Assembly: GCA_004026145.2 (NCBI GenBank)
Contig: CP034980.1
Span: 14,420,064 to 14,484,063, forward strand
Source: Takifugu bimaculatus
Lineage: Eukaryota; Chordata; Actinopteri; Tetraodontiformes; Tetraodontidae
Direction: 5' to 3'
Length of the DNA stretch: 64,000 nt
The notes below the pieces were generated by a model. It did no database searches and was not told the origin of the DNA. It saw only the letters and a program-made list of their open reading frames with translations. Below are positions 49,960-62,944 of this stretch, piece after piece. The first letter of the stretch is position 1, and the number at the start of each line of letters is the position of its first letter. The position numbers and the translations under genes are program-made.

Positions 49960-52062
49960 GATTGTTAATGTTCTGAGGTTTTGTTGGATTTTAATGTCGT
50001 TCCTTCTTTCACAACATGCTCAAAGCCTTGCATTCAATGCTTGGCTAATTTTATTAGACTACGCTGCCCATTATTATATAAAAGTTTAATAAACGCAGCA
50101 ATAACACTCCATGTTGTATCATTGTACTGGGATGTTATCTGGAATGTTCCCTTGGATTATCGCTACTCCTTCCATCCTCCTCCAGGAGCCCGGCTGCTGC
50201 AGCGTGCAGGTTAACCGTGCCACAGAAGTTAAACTTTAACCCGCCTTAACTGCGCTATGTGCTACAGCTGTTAAAATCGGCCCTTATCTCCCTCGTCGTG
50301 GATCAATACCGTCTGAGTACAAACGGTCCTCAAACGAAGTCGCACCATTTACTCCTCTCAGACAGGACGCTGCCTCGGCCTGGACATGCTGAGCATTGTC
50401 AAAAGCTGACGCAGCTGCTGGAAAATTAAATACTTTTATCCAGTCACAAGTTGTAAATTTTCACAATGGGTCATGTTGTGTATAAGTGATAAAACGTAAT
50501 GCTTTTATTAGTTACTATTATTGTCAAGTTCAAACCCTCAGACATGTTGATTTGGATCGATAGTGTGGGTCATTAAATTACGGATAGAATCAAATCTCTC
50601 TTTTTTAAATATTTGACAGTGTGCTCAGCCGTGTCAGTGGCCAGTGTGGACCCTGGTCCAGCTCCACTGTTTATCTGACAAATAGAACACTCTGTCCCCC
50701 GAACCTGTTTTGTCTCGGGAGGGACTTGGATCATGTGGCGTTCACGGATCTGGTCTGTTTTTTCCACACTTATGAGGGCAGAAACACAAACACGCTCATT
50801 CATTCACGCATGTACACACTGGTTTAATCCTTTAGAAGCGAGGTGGAGGTTTACAGAAATTCAAACTGTTTCTAAGTAGCTTACTTTGGGAGTGCCTGGA
50901 TTCTGATGAAAGCCTGGCCGGGGGTTTATGCTCCCCCTGGGTGGTCAACCCGGCGGGGCCGTGTTCACTTCACATTTGCAGCTTTTTAAGACATCAAATC
51001 TCCAGCGTGACCTGTGAAAGTATGCCAGGACTTTTTTTTCCCCCCTGGATTGACTGTGTGACACAGTGGCCAACTAACGTGTTATGTAAATGTTTCAAGA
51101 GTCGCTGGAATGTGCAGGGAGCTTCGCCTGACTCTCGTGTGGCGCAGGAGGCGGGGCTAGCGTGACTCAGGTGGACAGACCCTGTGATTTTTCAAACTGA
51201 AATAATATGCACTGAATAAATAAAACAGCCTCACACCTTCAGCCCCAGGCGATCAGACGGTCCGAGGCAGACGCTCGACACCTTCAGACAAAGGGTGGAG
51301 CAGACTGTCGTGTTGATACAAGCACTTTCACGGGGCTGCAGCTCAGTCAAAACACAGCTCAGCTACGTTAGTTCTGAATGTTCTGTATGACAGATGTGAC
51401 AGGCAGACAAGGCGGAGCTGATTTTTACACCTTTCAGAAGCGTCAAAGCTCCGTGTCTGCTCTGGAATGGTTAGCAAGAAATTCGAGATGAGGATCGCCC
51501 CCGTTGACGCACGCACAGCAGTAACAGATTTACGACACATCACTAAAACATCGGATTCAACAGCAATTTCTCACATTCATGTTCAAAAGTACGGCAGAAG
51601 TACGGATTCCTCTGGCAAACTGGTTCCATATTTGAACAGTTGAACATTGCATAATGTCATCATTATTTTGCATATCTCCCTAAACTGGCTTGTTGAGCTA
51701 GCTTGCTTGCAGGTCACAAGTGTAACACTAAGTGCCGTCTGGAGAGCGGTTCACTGAGGAGAGATCTGTGAAAGGAGATAATTGCTAACTATGACAGATG
51801 ATATGCATCACTGATGGCAGAGCCTCTGCTGCAACAGAGCGGTTTTGTAATCAAGGTGTGTCCATGAACATGACTCCTTACATGGGTTCAGGCTCTTGTG
51901 CTGGCTGGCATGAGACTGGAGAAACTGAGGAATGTGCAGCAATGGAGAGGTGGTGGGCTGGATCCAGAACTGAAAACAATGAAGGCTTGTTGTTGTATAG
52001 ACTCATGGAAAACATGGGAGTTCTAGACAGATAGGGCCAGACTACATAGCTCAAAGGGCATA

Positions 52063-52137
52063 TCCATCCATCCATCCATCCATCCATCCATCCATCCATC
52101 CATCCATCCATCCATCCATCCATCCATCCATCCATCC
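52063..52137. repeat. (TCCA)n microsatellite, about 19 units
   Basis: A 75-bp perfect tetranucleotide run. On the minus strand it is (ATGG)n and forms the 3' tail of the LINE relic immediately to its right. Confidence 0.97.
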
Positions 52138-52320
52138 CAGAATGACCGAGGTGGGTATTCCAAACATGCCCAGAGGGTTAGGATTTAAGGAATCAGCACC
52201 CACCAAAGGGGTTCTTTCCAGTTGCAATATCTCTCAACGAGATGTCCAGGAGGGTAGATGTCCACCAGGATGACTAAACCACCTTAGTTGGCTCCTTTCC
52301 TTTCTAACAGGAAGTGACCC
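52063..52320 (-). mobile_element. Degenerate 3' end of a non-LTR retrotransposon (LINE)
   Basis: Read on the minus strand, the segment begins GAAAGGAGCCAACTAAGGTGG, then TCCTGGACATCTC, then GGGCATGTTTGG, and ends in (ATGG)n. The order matches the 3' end of common fish LINEs, where the reverse-transcriptase C-terminus reads RSQLRWFGHL.RMPPGR..GEVF.AC and a GATGGATGG tail follows. Here the frame is broken and shortened, so it is a dead, old copy. The exact family (RTE/Rex type) is tentative. Confidence 0.6.
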
Positions 52321-53129
52321 TCACCCAGGTCATTCTGCGGCTTATTTACAGGGCAGAGACGACAGTCGAGCCTTTTTTTTCTGCCCTTGGGCCTCTAGAG
52401 AACCAGGCAGCTCTGTCACAGCACCATCACCTTTGACTCTTTACATGCAACTTCCTCAGACTGAAAGTCACTGCCGCAATAGTTGCAATTCAGATTTCAC
52501 ACCCCTGCAAGACCACAGAACCTCTGTAAGACTAGTGAAGGTGAGCCGCGGCTCCCTGTTTGGGTTCAAGAGAGTTACAGCATTCCAGGACTTACTGGTA
52601 GGCCAGTGTCAACAAGAAACAGGGGCTATGGGGAAAGAGGTCAGTGGGAAGGATGTTGAGGTGGAACACCGGATCTCCGGCCAGTCGATCAAAGGTTACG
52701 AATTTAACACCTGAGGAACATAAGTTAGAGATCTAGACAAACAGACAGAGGGGCAAGGACAAAACCTAGACAGGTTTAGCTAAAAATAATGTGTTGTTGA
52801 CAGTAAAGCTCCGGGACAAAGATCGGCTGAGGACATCTGGGAATCAGCTATTTTCCTATAGAGTGAGGAAGTCATTTGTTAGAGGTAAAAGTCACAACAG
52901 GCCATGTATTTTATAGACGTTATTCTGAGTTCCCTCTAAGGTTCCTTGAGAATAGAAAATAATTGAGAGGTTCCTTTAAAGAATAGCGACGACTAAAGTC
53001 CAATTATAGTTCTCATTTCCTGGTTTGGACTCATGCACACCAACATGTTCCTTGGAACTATTATTTACAGCAACACTTGTTTTTACAGGAACGCCACAGG
53101 TGATCTTCTGAAAGAGTGATCTGATCACA

Positions 53130-53134
<5 letters not shown>

Positions 53135-53169
<35 letters not shown>
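53135..53169. repeat. (CA)n microsatellite
   Basis: A CA run of about 35 bp in tsc22d3 intron 1, preceded by a short broken CA stretch from 53126. Confidence 0.95.
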
Positions 53170-53173
<4 letters not shown>

Positions 53174-53290
53174 TTAACACACACCTGAAATCCATTTGTA
53201 TAGAGGGGGGATCTGTGTGTATTTGCTCTGACAGTCACAGACACTCCTTTCACTGAAGGCTGATGTAATCCTTCTGTGCTTCTCTGTTCT

Positions 53291-53303
53291 GTTGCCAGGC
53301 AAC
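53291..53303. promoter_or_regulatory. RFX X-box palindrome
   Basis: GTTGCCAGGCAAC is a perfect inverted repeat with a one-base spacer and fits the RFX consensus GTNRCC(0-3N)RGYAAC. It lies about 60 bp from the ISRE. Confidence 0.5.
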
Positions 53304-53353
53304 ATGATAAACACAGCATGCCCATCGGATGGCTGTCACAGTATCTCTTTCGG

Positions 53354-53390
53354 AGTTTCAGTTTCAGTTTTTAACTTGAAACTTGAAACT
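53354..53390. promoter_or_regulatory. Double ISRE-type (IRF) element forming an imperfect hairpin
   Basis: AGTTTCAGTTTC (53354-53365) is GAAACTGAAACT on the minus strand, a perfect ISRE core (GAAANNGAAANN), extended by a third AGTTT. The right arm (53373-53390) repeats GAAACT on the plus strand with three-base spacing. The two arms pair with one-base bulges. Confidence 0.5.
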
Positions 53391-53675
53391 GGTTATGCTT
53401 CATCTTATTGAGATATTTTAACAGGATGGAGCTTAATTCACGAACACCAGACCCTAACAGCAGATGTGTCATTTGCCGCCTGCATCCATACACTTGTTCT
53501 ATGGCAGCAACGAGGGTGAACCAAAGTGATTGACGTGTTCTTCTGCCAGACACAAAATCCCACATGTGCTGCATCACGAAGGCACCTGGTGCGATTCTCA
53601 AAGGTGACCCAGCATTAGACACATCACCATGGCAGAATCCAGCTAAGCTCTTTTGTCCTGAGTGACAGCGGTGAA

Positions 53676-53690
53676 GGTACAGTATGTACC
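53676..53690. promoter_or_regulatory. Palindromic glucocorticoid/steroid response element
   Basis: GGTACAGTATGTACC is a perfect inverted repeat fitting RGWACANNNTGTWCY, the site for the glucocorticoid, progesterone and androgen receptors. It lies about 4.7 kb into intron 1 of a gene whose mammalian orthologue is strongly induced by glucocorticoids. Binding is not shown by sequence alone. Confidence 0.55.
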
Positions 53691-54312
53691 GGGGAGGAGA
53701 TTACAAATCTGTAGGTACCACCACAAAAGCAGAGCCTCAGCAGAGTCTGCTGGGAAACTAAAGACGAAGGTTCCCACATTGGCGTTTCTGCAGAGATATT
53801 TTTATGCTTTGACTGAAAAGAATAGTAATTACCTAAGAGAAATAAACTAGAAATCTATCATTATGTTGCGTTTGAAAGCAGCCGGTGTGTTGACTCATTC
53901 AATAAGATCTGTAAATGAATAGTTTAAAGGTAATTTTTCCGATTGCTTAAGACTTATTTTGGGTGCTAACCTGGCCCGGTGATTTGTGTCGCACCGCAAG
54001 AAGAGACGGAGTTCCACCCTGAGGCCATTCTGTAGGACACCTCCACACTCTCCTTATGAGTGTGTGGATTTACAAAGAAAGATCTAAGAAGTCATGTAAT
54101 GGGTCCATTAAAGATAAGCCTCAACTAAGCTCGCGCGGAAACGTCTGACTGAGACATTGTTTTTTTCACCAGCAGCCAGATGTTGGGTGCTTGGGGTGGG
54201 CCTGTCATTAGCCTCAATTCCCCAGTGGGGTGCAATTACACAGGTCAGGTACCTTTTCACACCATCCACACACGCAAACCCAAACCAAGACAAGCACGTT
54301 TAAATGCTGATG

Positions 54313-54345
54313 GACGAGGATGAGGATGAGGATGAGGATGAGGAT
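54313..54345. repeat. (GATGAG)n hexanucleotide repeat
   Basis: About five and a half units, the first being GACGAG. Confidence 0.9.
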
Positions 54346-57126
54346 CCTCTCAGCTCATCTTTTCTCAGGTCAAAATAAATAAAGAAGCGCACAGCGTCAA
54401 GGGGGCATCTTAAGCAACAGTGTTCCTGAGCTCGTAGCTTTAGCCACATTTCAGCCTGCGGCCTGTCCTGCTAAGCTAGCAACACTGTCTCGTTTGTGTT
54501 ATTCTTTCCTCGTGTGTTTCTCCTGCAAAGAATTTATGGGTTGTTTTTTTCAGTGTGGAGGTGCCATCAAAGAAGTGTTATTCTACCTAACATTTGTCAC
54601 CTGTTTGCTCAGGGGAACACAGTTTGGGTCAGTCTGTGTGTCGAAATGAGTGAAAATTTAACATCAATCGGTTTTGTAAAGCAAATGTTGCACCAAAGGA
54701 CGTCCGGCGCTCACGTTGCAGCGGCAGGACGGCGTCTTCATGTTAACCACAATTAAAACCCTCAGAAGTGATTCGCGTCACCTCAGCCCAACCTATCCCT
54801 CCTGTCTAAGAGCGTGATGTGGAACCTGACCTTTGCAAACAAACAGGAATCTTCCCACTGTCAAAATGATTTAAGAACATGTGGTGCAACCTGGTTCCAC
54901 CTTCGTGAGGTAATTTCAGCATCGGTGTATCATTAAGCAATGCCCTTTTTTTTTCTCAATGTGTTTCTTGCGTGATGCAGGATGAAAGAAAAAAAAACAA
55001 AACGCCTCTGTGACTTAGTTTGTGTTATACAAGGCCCAAATAAAAAAAAAAGAAAGAGACCAGACGTTTGGCAAGTCCTCATGAACCATAATCAAACCCA
55101 GGTCACCGTTACTGGTCCAAATTTACATGTTTTTCTTAAGTGGCGAGTGTGTGAGAATGAAGCGCAGACCTTAAACAAGAGTTCATTCTTCTGCTAAAAC
55201 TTCAGAAGAAAGGAGGGATTTGCTGCGCCGGGAGCAATTTGGTTCCACTGGCAGAAAGCAGGACTCGACTCCTGCCAAGCTCTTATTTCCACCCTGCTCT
55301 CTGGCAGAGAAGAACCTGAAAGAAGGAAGAGAGAAAAATGAATGTACGGCTGTGAGCCAAGCTGCGCTGCGTCTGGAACGTAGTTTTCTGGGTTTAGCCA
55401 GCGGAGTGAAGGAGAAGGAGGCAAAGTTCACTCAAAAGGGAGCAAAGCCAGAGGTGTCCTGTCCCAGGCTGATCCTGTGATTGTGGTTAAAAGACAAACA
55501 GGGCGTCTCCAATGGCCGTGTTTTCACCTGGTTCAGCCAGTCACGATCTAGTTCCTGTTTTGGCCTTTTGTCATGGAATGAGTCAGCGCCTCATCGTGTC
55601 CGTCTGTCTGTACCCTGCATTAACCCGCTGATCCAAGTGTACCTCGCTAATCCATCGGTGCTCTGCAGGAGTGGCTGCACAGCAACCACCGCCAAAATCC
55701 TGCTCCCATTATGGGTTTTCTGCGCGGGTTGTGACGAAAATGTTGTGTTCACTCTTTATGCGTACGTCACGCTGTTTCCAGAACCCTCCACATGGTCGTT
55801 ATCACGAAGAAGACCAAGAGCTTCAAACTGCTGGGTAAAGTTCAGGAAAGTGCAGGACTCTGGCAGGGACGTTCTCAGTCCCTTCCTTCAGTGACGAACC
55901 CCATCCTGTCTCTCCCTGTGCACACACCCATGCAGGCTGCCCTCCAATTTCTGAGGCCAGCTCGTTCTGGGGTCTCTAATGTACACAAAGACGTAGTGAT
56001 GATGAGGAGTACAGGTGTCTCACAATAGGGCCAGTGAGGAGGGAAAAAGCTGAGGTAACACTCCGGGTCAGGACTTGTCAGGGCTTTTCAGGTTCACTGA
56101 GTTCGCTGGAAACTAGTTTTTTTATTCCTACTGTATTTACTGAGGTGGCTACAGGTCTAATGCTAGGCTAAATTTGCTATCATTACCGCTTCAAGCTATG
56201 TAGACTTGCTGAAATACGTTTGAAATGCAAGTCATTAAAGGAATCTCCCTGGCACCACGCCCTTTTCCTCAAACTCTGCCTTGATCTTGACCTTTGACTT
56301 AAAACAAGGATGATGAGTCATGATTGAAGACAAGTCTTGACACTTGCCGTCCAAAAATCAATCAGCAGCGTATTCCCGTGCAGCAAATTTTTAGCTGTGA
56401 GTCCTCCAAAAGTTCCTATTCTGGTCTCAGTGTTTACATAAAACATCGCCCTCTGGTTTGTTTAGTGTAATCTCTCATTAGCATTAGGTGTCGTGCAACC
56501 TTAAGGTTCAGCTAGGTTCTGCAATACTTGTGAAGCAGAAGGTAGCAGTAAAAAACAACGTTACTGAGTTATACAGCACATCACCAACAAGATAAGTCCA
56601 GCTTGTGCAAAGCCCCAGGATCCAGTCACGCTCTATATTTGTCGTGCTATCTAGCAGCACCCATGTGTTCCTGACATCCCGTCTAGCTGATGAAGGTCTG
56701 TCGTGGTCGACGCTCCAACCACAAATAACCTGCAGACGTGCCGTAATGGTGCGAAGCCCCGAAGACAGACGCCTGTTCTCACCGGCGGTTACACAACCCG
56801 CAGACAGACACAACATGTGGAAATGCTGGCGAAAACACCGGCCATCCTCTGTTTTGGAGCCGCGGCTTATTTATCAGCTCGTGTTGTTATGCGATCTGTT
56901 CCTTGGCCGGCCCGGGCAAATTTGGCGGTTTTCCTCGGGCTTCGTTTGTCCGCGAGCCCACTTCCCAGCCTGTCTGGAGGGAGAGAGAACTATTGTGGTT
57001 TATATCAGTAGGAAGTTTACACCCTTGCTGTTATTTTATGACAGCCAGCGAGTACTGTATATAAAACACAAGCGTGATACTTCCTCACATTCTAACTGTT
57101 GTTAATTCTCTGGATCCGGGCTCCGA

Positions 57127-57142
57127 CCCCCCCCCCCCCCCC
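57127..57142. repeat. Poly-C tract, 16 bp
   Basis: An uninterrupted C run, followed by CTCCC-rich sequence. Confidence 0.95.
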
Positions 57143-58934
57143 TCCCTTTTTGGCTCTTGTTTTCTGCCGACTTGTATTTGCATGTTTCATTTGTCAAAAC
57201 AGAAGGAATCAGATTCAGTTTAATGGTCAAACAAGAGCAGCGAACTCCTTCTAATCTGACCCTGAAACGTTCTGCTGACGTTCCTTGTGTGTGTGGAGGT
57301 GACGCCATGGTTGCGTCACTTATTTTGTGTGGTTGGCAACTTGTATTGTTCCAAACTATAATAATACTCATTATAAGCACTGTTATTATTCTTTAAATAC
57401 ATGACATGGAGACCTATGGGATTTAAACTTTGTTCATAAGTCTGAGTTTGTATAAAACATCTTATTATACAGACATTGATCAGTAGTTGATATGATCGTT
57501 TCTGTCCTTCATAAATGGAGGATGAGTTTCGGTCCCTTAAAGACTTAAATAGAAGATTGGCTAATTCTTCTTCGTAATGTAGCATTTTTTGTCTCGGTCA
57601 GATTTACTTTCCGCATCTTTGATTTGACACGAACGCACCGCAAATGTCCTCTTCGCGTTACAAGGCGGCCATGATTTCTGTCACTGAGTGGAAAGAACTG
57701 GGAGTGCAGCCAAGACCAGCTATCAGAGGAAACGCTGCCTAACAACAGCTGTGAAAACCTTCTCCTCCCTTTCTCCTGCACTCTTTCTCTCTCTTCCGTC
57801 ATTTTTTTTGGCGTTTTCCTGTTGTGGCGTTTGGCGGCGCAGTCTTCAGGCGGGGCGAGTAACTGCTGGAGTTTGGTAAAGCGGTGAATTCGACACCAGT
57901 GGGATGTTTTTGTTGCAGGCCTTTGAGGATGTGCGTGCACCAGAATTCAGCAGGTTTATTCTCACGGTTCCATTGCCCAACATTTTGTATGTAATAATAA
58001 AATAATCTCTGTGCATTTACTACTCCAAACATCCTTTTTACAATAGGTGGAGTTATAAACATGGCATAACGATGCCAATAATAGGGTGAATGTTTGTGTT
58101 TTCACCCCGGAAAACCAGGAAATTCCCCCTATTTCCCTCCATAACTCTAATAAGAATGTGAAGTGAATGTGGTATCTATTTATTTATAAGTATCTATTTT
58201 TAGCTGTAAAAACAGGCTGCAGATATGGTTTCAGAGGCCTAAAGTTCACAGTTAAGCTTCCAGACATGGGTTCCAAACAGACAAGCGTACGAGACGTCTG
58301 AGAGACACGAGACGTCCCGGGGAAATGCTGCTGGGCCGAGACACTGGGGAGCGACTGGAACTGAGAGCCAGGAGACACAGACGGCAGAACAAATGAGTGT
58401 GCAGCAGATGGCAGGCGAGGAGCGTCAGCTAGTGCAGAAAACAAAAATCCCTAATTTGAAGTTCCTGAAGTTTGTGTTTTCGTCAGCTTTTGTTGAAAAA
58501 GCGGCCGTGTTTCCTCCTACATCAGTCAGAGGTGCTCAGATCAGCAGGGAGACGCTGGGCGAGCACAAGAGCTGGAGAAGCTGAGGATTTAATCGCTCAT
58601 TTCCCTTCATTGGGGGTGAAGCAGGTCAGGTGCTGCGTGGGAGGGGCGCGGAAACGGCAAATTCTCTTTCACTTCTCCAGCTGATGTGATCGCTTCTCAT
58701 AAACGGCTGATATCACTTTCATTTACGATCCGACGCCTAAGACAGAGGATAAAGGTCCACCCTCAGACCAGGAGCTCAGGAGATTCCCATGATTGCTGTT
58801 TACTTTCACCGGCTCCGACCGGGGGCGGTGATGGATTAAATAATAGCTGCGGCTCGTATTGAGAAAGGGCTGCAGCTGTCACTGACTCACACATACCTGC
58901 TCCCTGGATTCACCAAAGCTGGCAGATCTCCCCG

Positions 58935-58990
58935 ACCCCCCCTCCCTCCCTCCCTGCCCTCCCTCCCTGCCCTCCCTCCCTCCCTCCTCT
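58935..58990. repeat. (CCCT)n pyrimidine tract
   Basis: An imperfect CCCTCCCTCCCTG repeat of about 55 bp, pyrimidine-rich on the plus strand. The G-rich complement has G-quadruplex potential. Confidence 0.9.
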
Positions 58991-59329
58991 CTTATCGCTA
59001 AACTTGCAGCTTGTTTAAACTGTGAATCCACAACCAGCATCCAGAGAGAAGGAAAAATGCACCTATTTCACGTGCACTTATGACGCGAGCTTCCAAAAGA
59101 AGGGGTGTTTTGTGCACCGCGGGGCCCCAGTTAGCCCCGGCTGGGGGGATCCTGATAGCGAGCACCTGAACTCAGTCATTTACGTGTCACCTGCGAGATA
59201 ACGTCCGTCGAACAACAGAGGCCTGACGCAGCTCTGCCCTCGGGCCAGATCTGATTAGAAGTCTTACGTCATCCAAACCCGACCCAGGACTCGTTTCTCT
59301 GATTTCTCCGACTTTTTGTTTTGTTCACT

Positions 59330-60064
59330 TGCTCCCCTGTAGCGCCGCAGCAGGTCCAGACGCCGCCGCCCTGCTGGCTGTTTGCACGCACCGCCGGCCT
59401 TAAATTGATACCTGCGTGCATCTCTTCACCCGTGCACGTGAACCTGGCAGACGCGCTCGGCCGCACACACGTAATTGCTGTGACGCGGGAGCGCTAGCAG
59501 CAGGTCGTTCTTGTTCGTTAGCGTGAACTTTGGACCTCTTGGGTACATGCCAGAGGCAGAGCTATTGTTCACCTGAGCTTTTGTGTGCCGTCTGTGGAGA
59601 TCGTGTTTACCTGCTCCTCCGAGGAGCTGTGGCACCAGAATAAGGAGACGAGCGTGACTTGTGCGCAGGGTGACGTTCGCGTCGCCGCGCCGGCTAATTT
59701 GTTTGCGTGGGCGAATGTCGGGCTCCCGCTGAAACGCGTTCCCACGTCGCAGCCGCGCCGCGATTGCGCTAAAGAGTTTTTGCTTTGGCAAATTGGCGAC
59801 ATCCTCGGTGTGATTTCTCGGGGAACGCGGCGCGACGCGGCTGCTAAATGGCGACATTTGCATTTGTTACTCGGCGGCCCGCCTAATGAGCTGAGGAGGT
59901 TTTCGAGTTGGGTCCCATTAGAACAGATCGGCTCGTTTGTTTTGTCACGGGAACATTTGCTGCTCGGCGCCGCCTGTGCGATACCCCGAGACGTGTGTGT
60001 TTTATTAAGATCTGATCTGTTTGGGGAATCCGTGACCCCAACGATGCTGATTCCAGGCGTCTGA
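59330..60064. promoter_or_regulatory. CpG-rich patch inside tsc22d3 intron 1
   Basis: CpG-dense compared with its flanks, for example GTCGCCGCGCC near 59680 and GGGAACGCGGCGCGACGCGG near 59820. It keeps long frames open on both strands (159 codons plus at 59585, 145 codons minus at 59426), but neither shows a known domain. It could be a CpG island or an alternative promoter. I did not find the short-isoform coding exon beside it. Confidence 0.3.
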
Positions 60065-61982
60065 TCTCAGGCTGGTTCAAATATCTCTGCCGTCATTTAT
60101 GAACAATTATTCGTTGTCGCTGGTGGCAACAATTGCCGCTCCTTCACCTTGTTACCCTTTTTGCTCGCCTGGATTTGGTACTTGAGGTGACCCGTAACCT
60201 CACAACACCTTCCAAACGGATTTTGGCAGCGTTGGAGTCTCATCGGGGCTTCTCGATTCCGCACAATCGCCTTCTGAAGGCAGGATAGGCTGGGGTTCCT
60301 GTGCATTCCTCAACAATCCCTGAGCGATATCAGCGTGTTTATCTGGATCTCAGGCGAGCGTTTGATGTTGATCTTTCCTGCGGCTGAGTCACATCCTGAA
60401 AAAAGTGCATTTGTGTTCCTCCCTAATTATTGCTGACCTGACAAAAGCAAAAACAAGAGTTGGATACTGTTGTGTAACTGGTAAACCCGACAGCGAGCGT
60501 TTCAGAGGCCGGCTCCTCTGACCAATACCTTCTTACTTCGCCTTTTTTCCTTTTTGAGGAACTGAATAATTAACACAGCAACACTCTCGTTAACAGGCCC
60601 GTCTAGCAGTGACGATGACGATGAACCGTCTGTGTTTTCCTCACGTGGGTGGCCGACATCTGCATGTATGGAGTTTCTCTGCTTTAGGAGAATGCGGTTT
60701 CTCTAATTGTTCTTTTTTTTGCGAGGCTTCTTAAAGCAGTTGTCTATTAAAATGCACGGTTTTTCAGTTTAAGACTCGGTGAACAGAGGCCCGCACATCT
60801 GGTCCCGTCTTCGCCTGTCCTCTGACGGTAGGGGATCCCCTCCGCCACTGCAGGCTGAGGAACCACGGCCACGGCTCAGACCTGCTGGTCCCCTGCTGCA
60901 CTTTAACTTATAGCGGTCTGAGGAGGTTAAAGAGTTGCTGTGAGTTAGCTATACACCTCAGATATTTACACCAACCCACCCCATAGCTGTGCACTGACCC
61001 TTTCCCAGTAAAACTAATGTATTTTCATTCTAACAATAATAAGGCTGACACGTTCCTCGGAAGAAGGTTCCACTTTAATCAATGAAAAAGTTCATTAGTC
61101 CGCTTCTGGCCACCCTCCTGCAGCTAACCACACAAGCTAGTCGAGGTTTAAAGACATGGAATATGGATTTTGGCTGCAGGACAGTACTTTTCCTCCCTGT
61201 GCTGTCGGGGAGGTGTGCGTCAGGCATTACAGCCAAAAATCCATAGATTATTGGACTGTTAGCACACTTTCTTATTTCTGGTGAGAGAGCTGAATGGGCA
61301 TTCCTGTTGCTGGGAGTTAGCATGAATTCCTGGGTCATGGTCTGACATAAAGAAAAATACACATACAATATCAAAGTTTTGAACTTTCTTGGACACTTAA
61401 CAAGCTGAGCTTGTTTAGCAGCAGTTGGGTTGAATAGTGATTGCACATTGATGCCAGAACCCGTGTAGCATGTTAGCATGCTAGCCTTCTGATCTGACAT
61501 TACTCCCATTAAATTTACGTTTAAAATATTCAACGTCTGTCGCGGTAACTGTTTATTATAACATCATCACGTGCTGTAAAGTCTCCGTCTGAAGAAAATG
61601 CTTCCCGTAAACACTTGGATCCGTCTTTGACGCGCTAGCGCTGACCGCCAATGACACCATGGGAACGTAGTCAGTGTCCCGCTGTCATCGCGCAGGTGAC
61701 AGAGGATTAGCTTCAGTGCTCAGCGGAGGAACCTGCTGGAGTCTGTGGGAACATCTCAGTGTTTGGACGACGCCAACAGCGGCAGTCAGCGGGACACCAG
61801 TCATCCAGTTAAATCTGCACCGTGCTGACAAGGCCGTGCGTGTGCGTGGGGGTTTGTTTGTGAGCGCGTGGCCGTCCAAGAGCATGGGGGAGAGAAGGGA
61901 GGGGGGCACGTAAGCAAGGGCAAACAAGAAAACATGCGCAAGAGCAGACGTCTGTGCTTGTGTGAGAGACAGACAGAGACTC

Positions 61983-61985
<3 letters not shown>

Positions 61986-62030
<45 letters not shown>

Positions 62031-62043
62031 AGGGGGGGGGGGG
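61986..62043. repeat. (TG)n joined to poly-G
   Basis: A TG run (61986-62029) is followed by a G12 tract (62032-62043), the same TG-then-G arrangement as at 45036-45080. Confidence 0.95.
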
Positions 62044-62944
62044 TGTCCCAGTTGTTGTTGACTCAGGTCACACAGCTGTGAACTCAGTGAGACACAGATG
62101 GAAATAGATGAAGGGAGATTTGAGTCCTGGGAGAGTGTGAGGCAGAAGGATTTCATCGTCAAACACACCGGCCAGTTCGTCCATTCCCACATTTATAGAA
62201 ACACCTTCTCTACAGCGTCTCTTCTCCACGACCCCTTGGCCTTTGGTGCACGTAAGCGTGCGCTGCTGCCACACGGTACGCTGCACACCAGCTTCACGGT
62301 ACATTTCCAGTTGCTGGCATCCTGACAGTCTTGATGGATTTCAGTGCAGTATGTACTCATGGGATAATGTCAGCGTTCCGCCAGTGAAAGCAATGCAGAT
62401 CGGACTGAAGATACTGTAAACACAAGCAACCGCAGCAACGGCAACAGCTGAGCTATGCAAGCACAGACCCGCCGCTGAACTGGGTCACCTGTGCGGGAAC
62501 TGGAGGCTTCCAAAGTCACATTTGAGGATCTTTGTCTGTGCTTGGGCACTGTTTTTACGTTCGTCTTGAAGACCCATTAAAATGCAGAAAGCTAAATTGT
62601 TTTTTTCCATGGGGAGGGAAGGAGGGAGGGGCATGATCCAGACAGAACAGCTAATGAGCGACCCGCCGGCCTCCACACGCAGGTCTAACTAGGCGACCCG
62701 TAACCAGTCAAAGGGCTCCGACACGTCTAATGACAAAGTTCACTGCTATTTAACGCTGCACGGCCAATTGGATCCGTAACCTTTGACCTTTTGCAGAGCA
62801 TCCACGCAGCCATTAGTGAGCCTGCTTGACTGGAGTCGCACCGGAGGAGCCTGATCCCTGGCATTCCTGATCGTTGGTGTGTTTTTACGCTTTCAGTGCA
62901 ACAGTCCTGGAAAACACGGCCTTTCCTTTATCTGTTGGGTTATT

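Noticed and set aside
59585..60064. 159-codon plus-strand open frame in tsc22d3 intron 1
   Set aside because: It lies in a CpG-rich patch with equally long open frames on the other strand; the protein resembles nothing I know.
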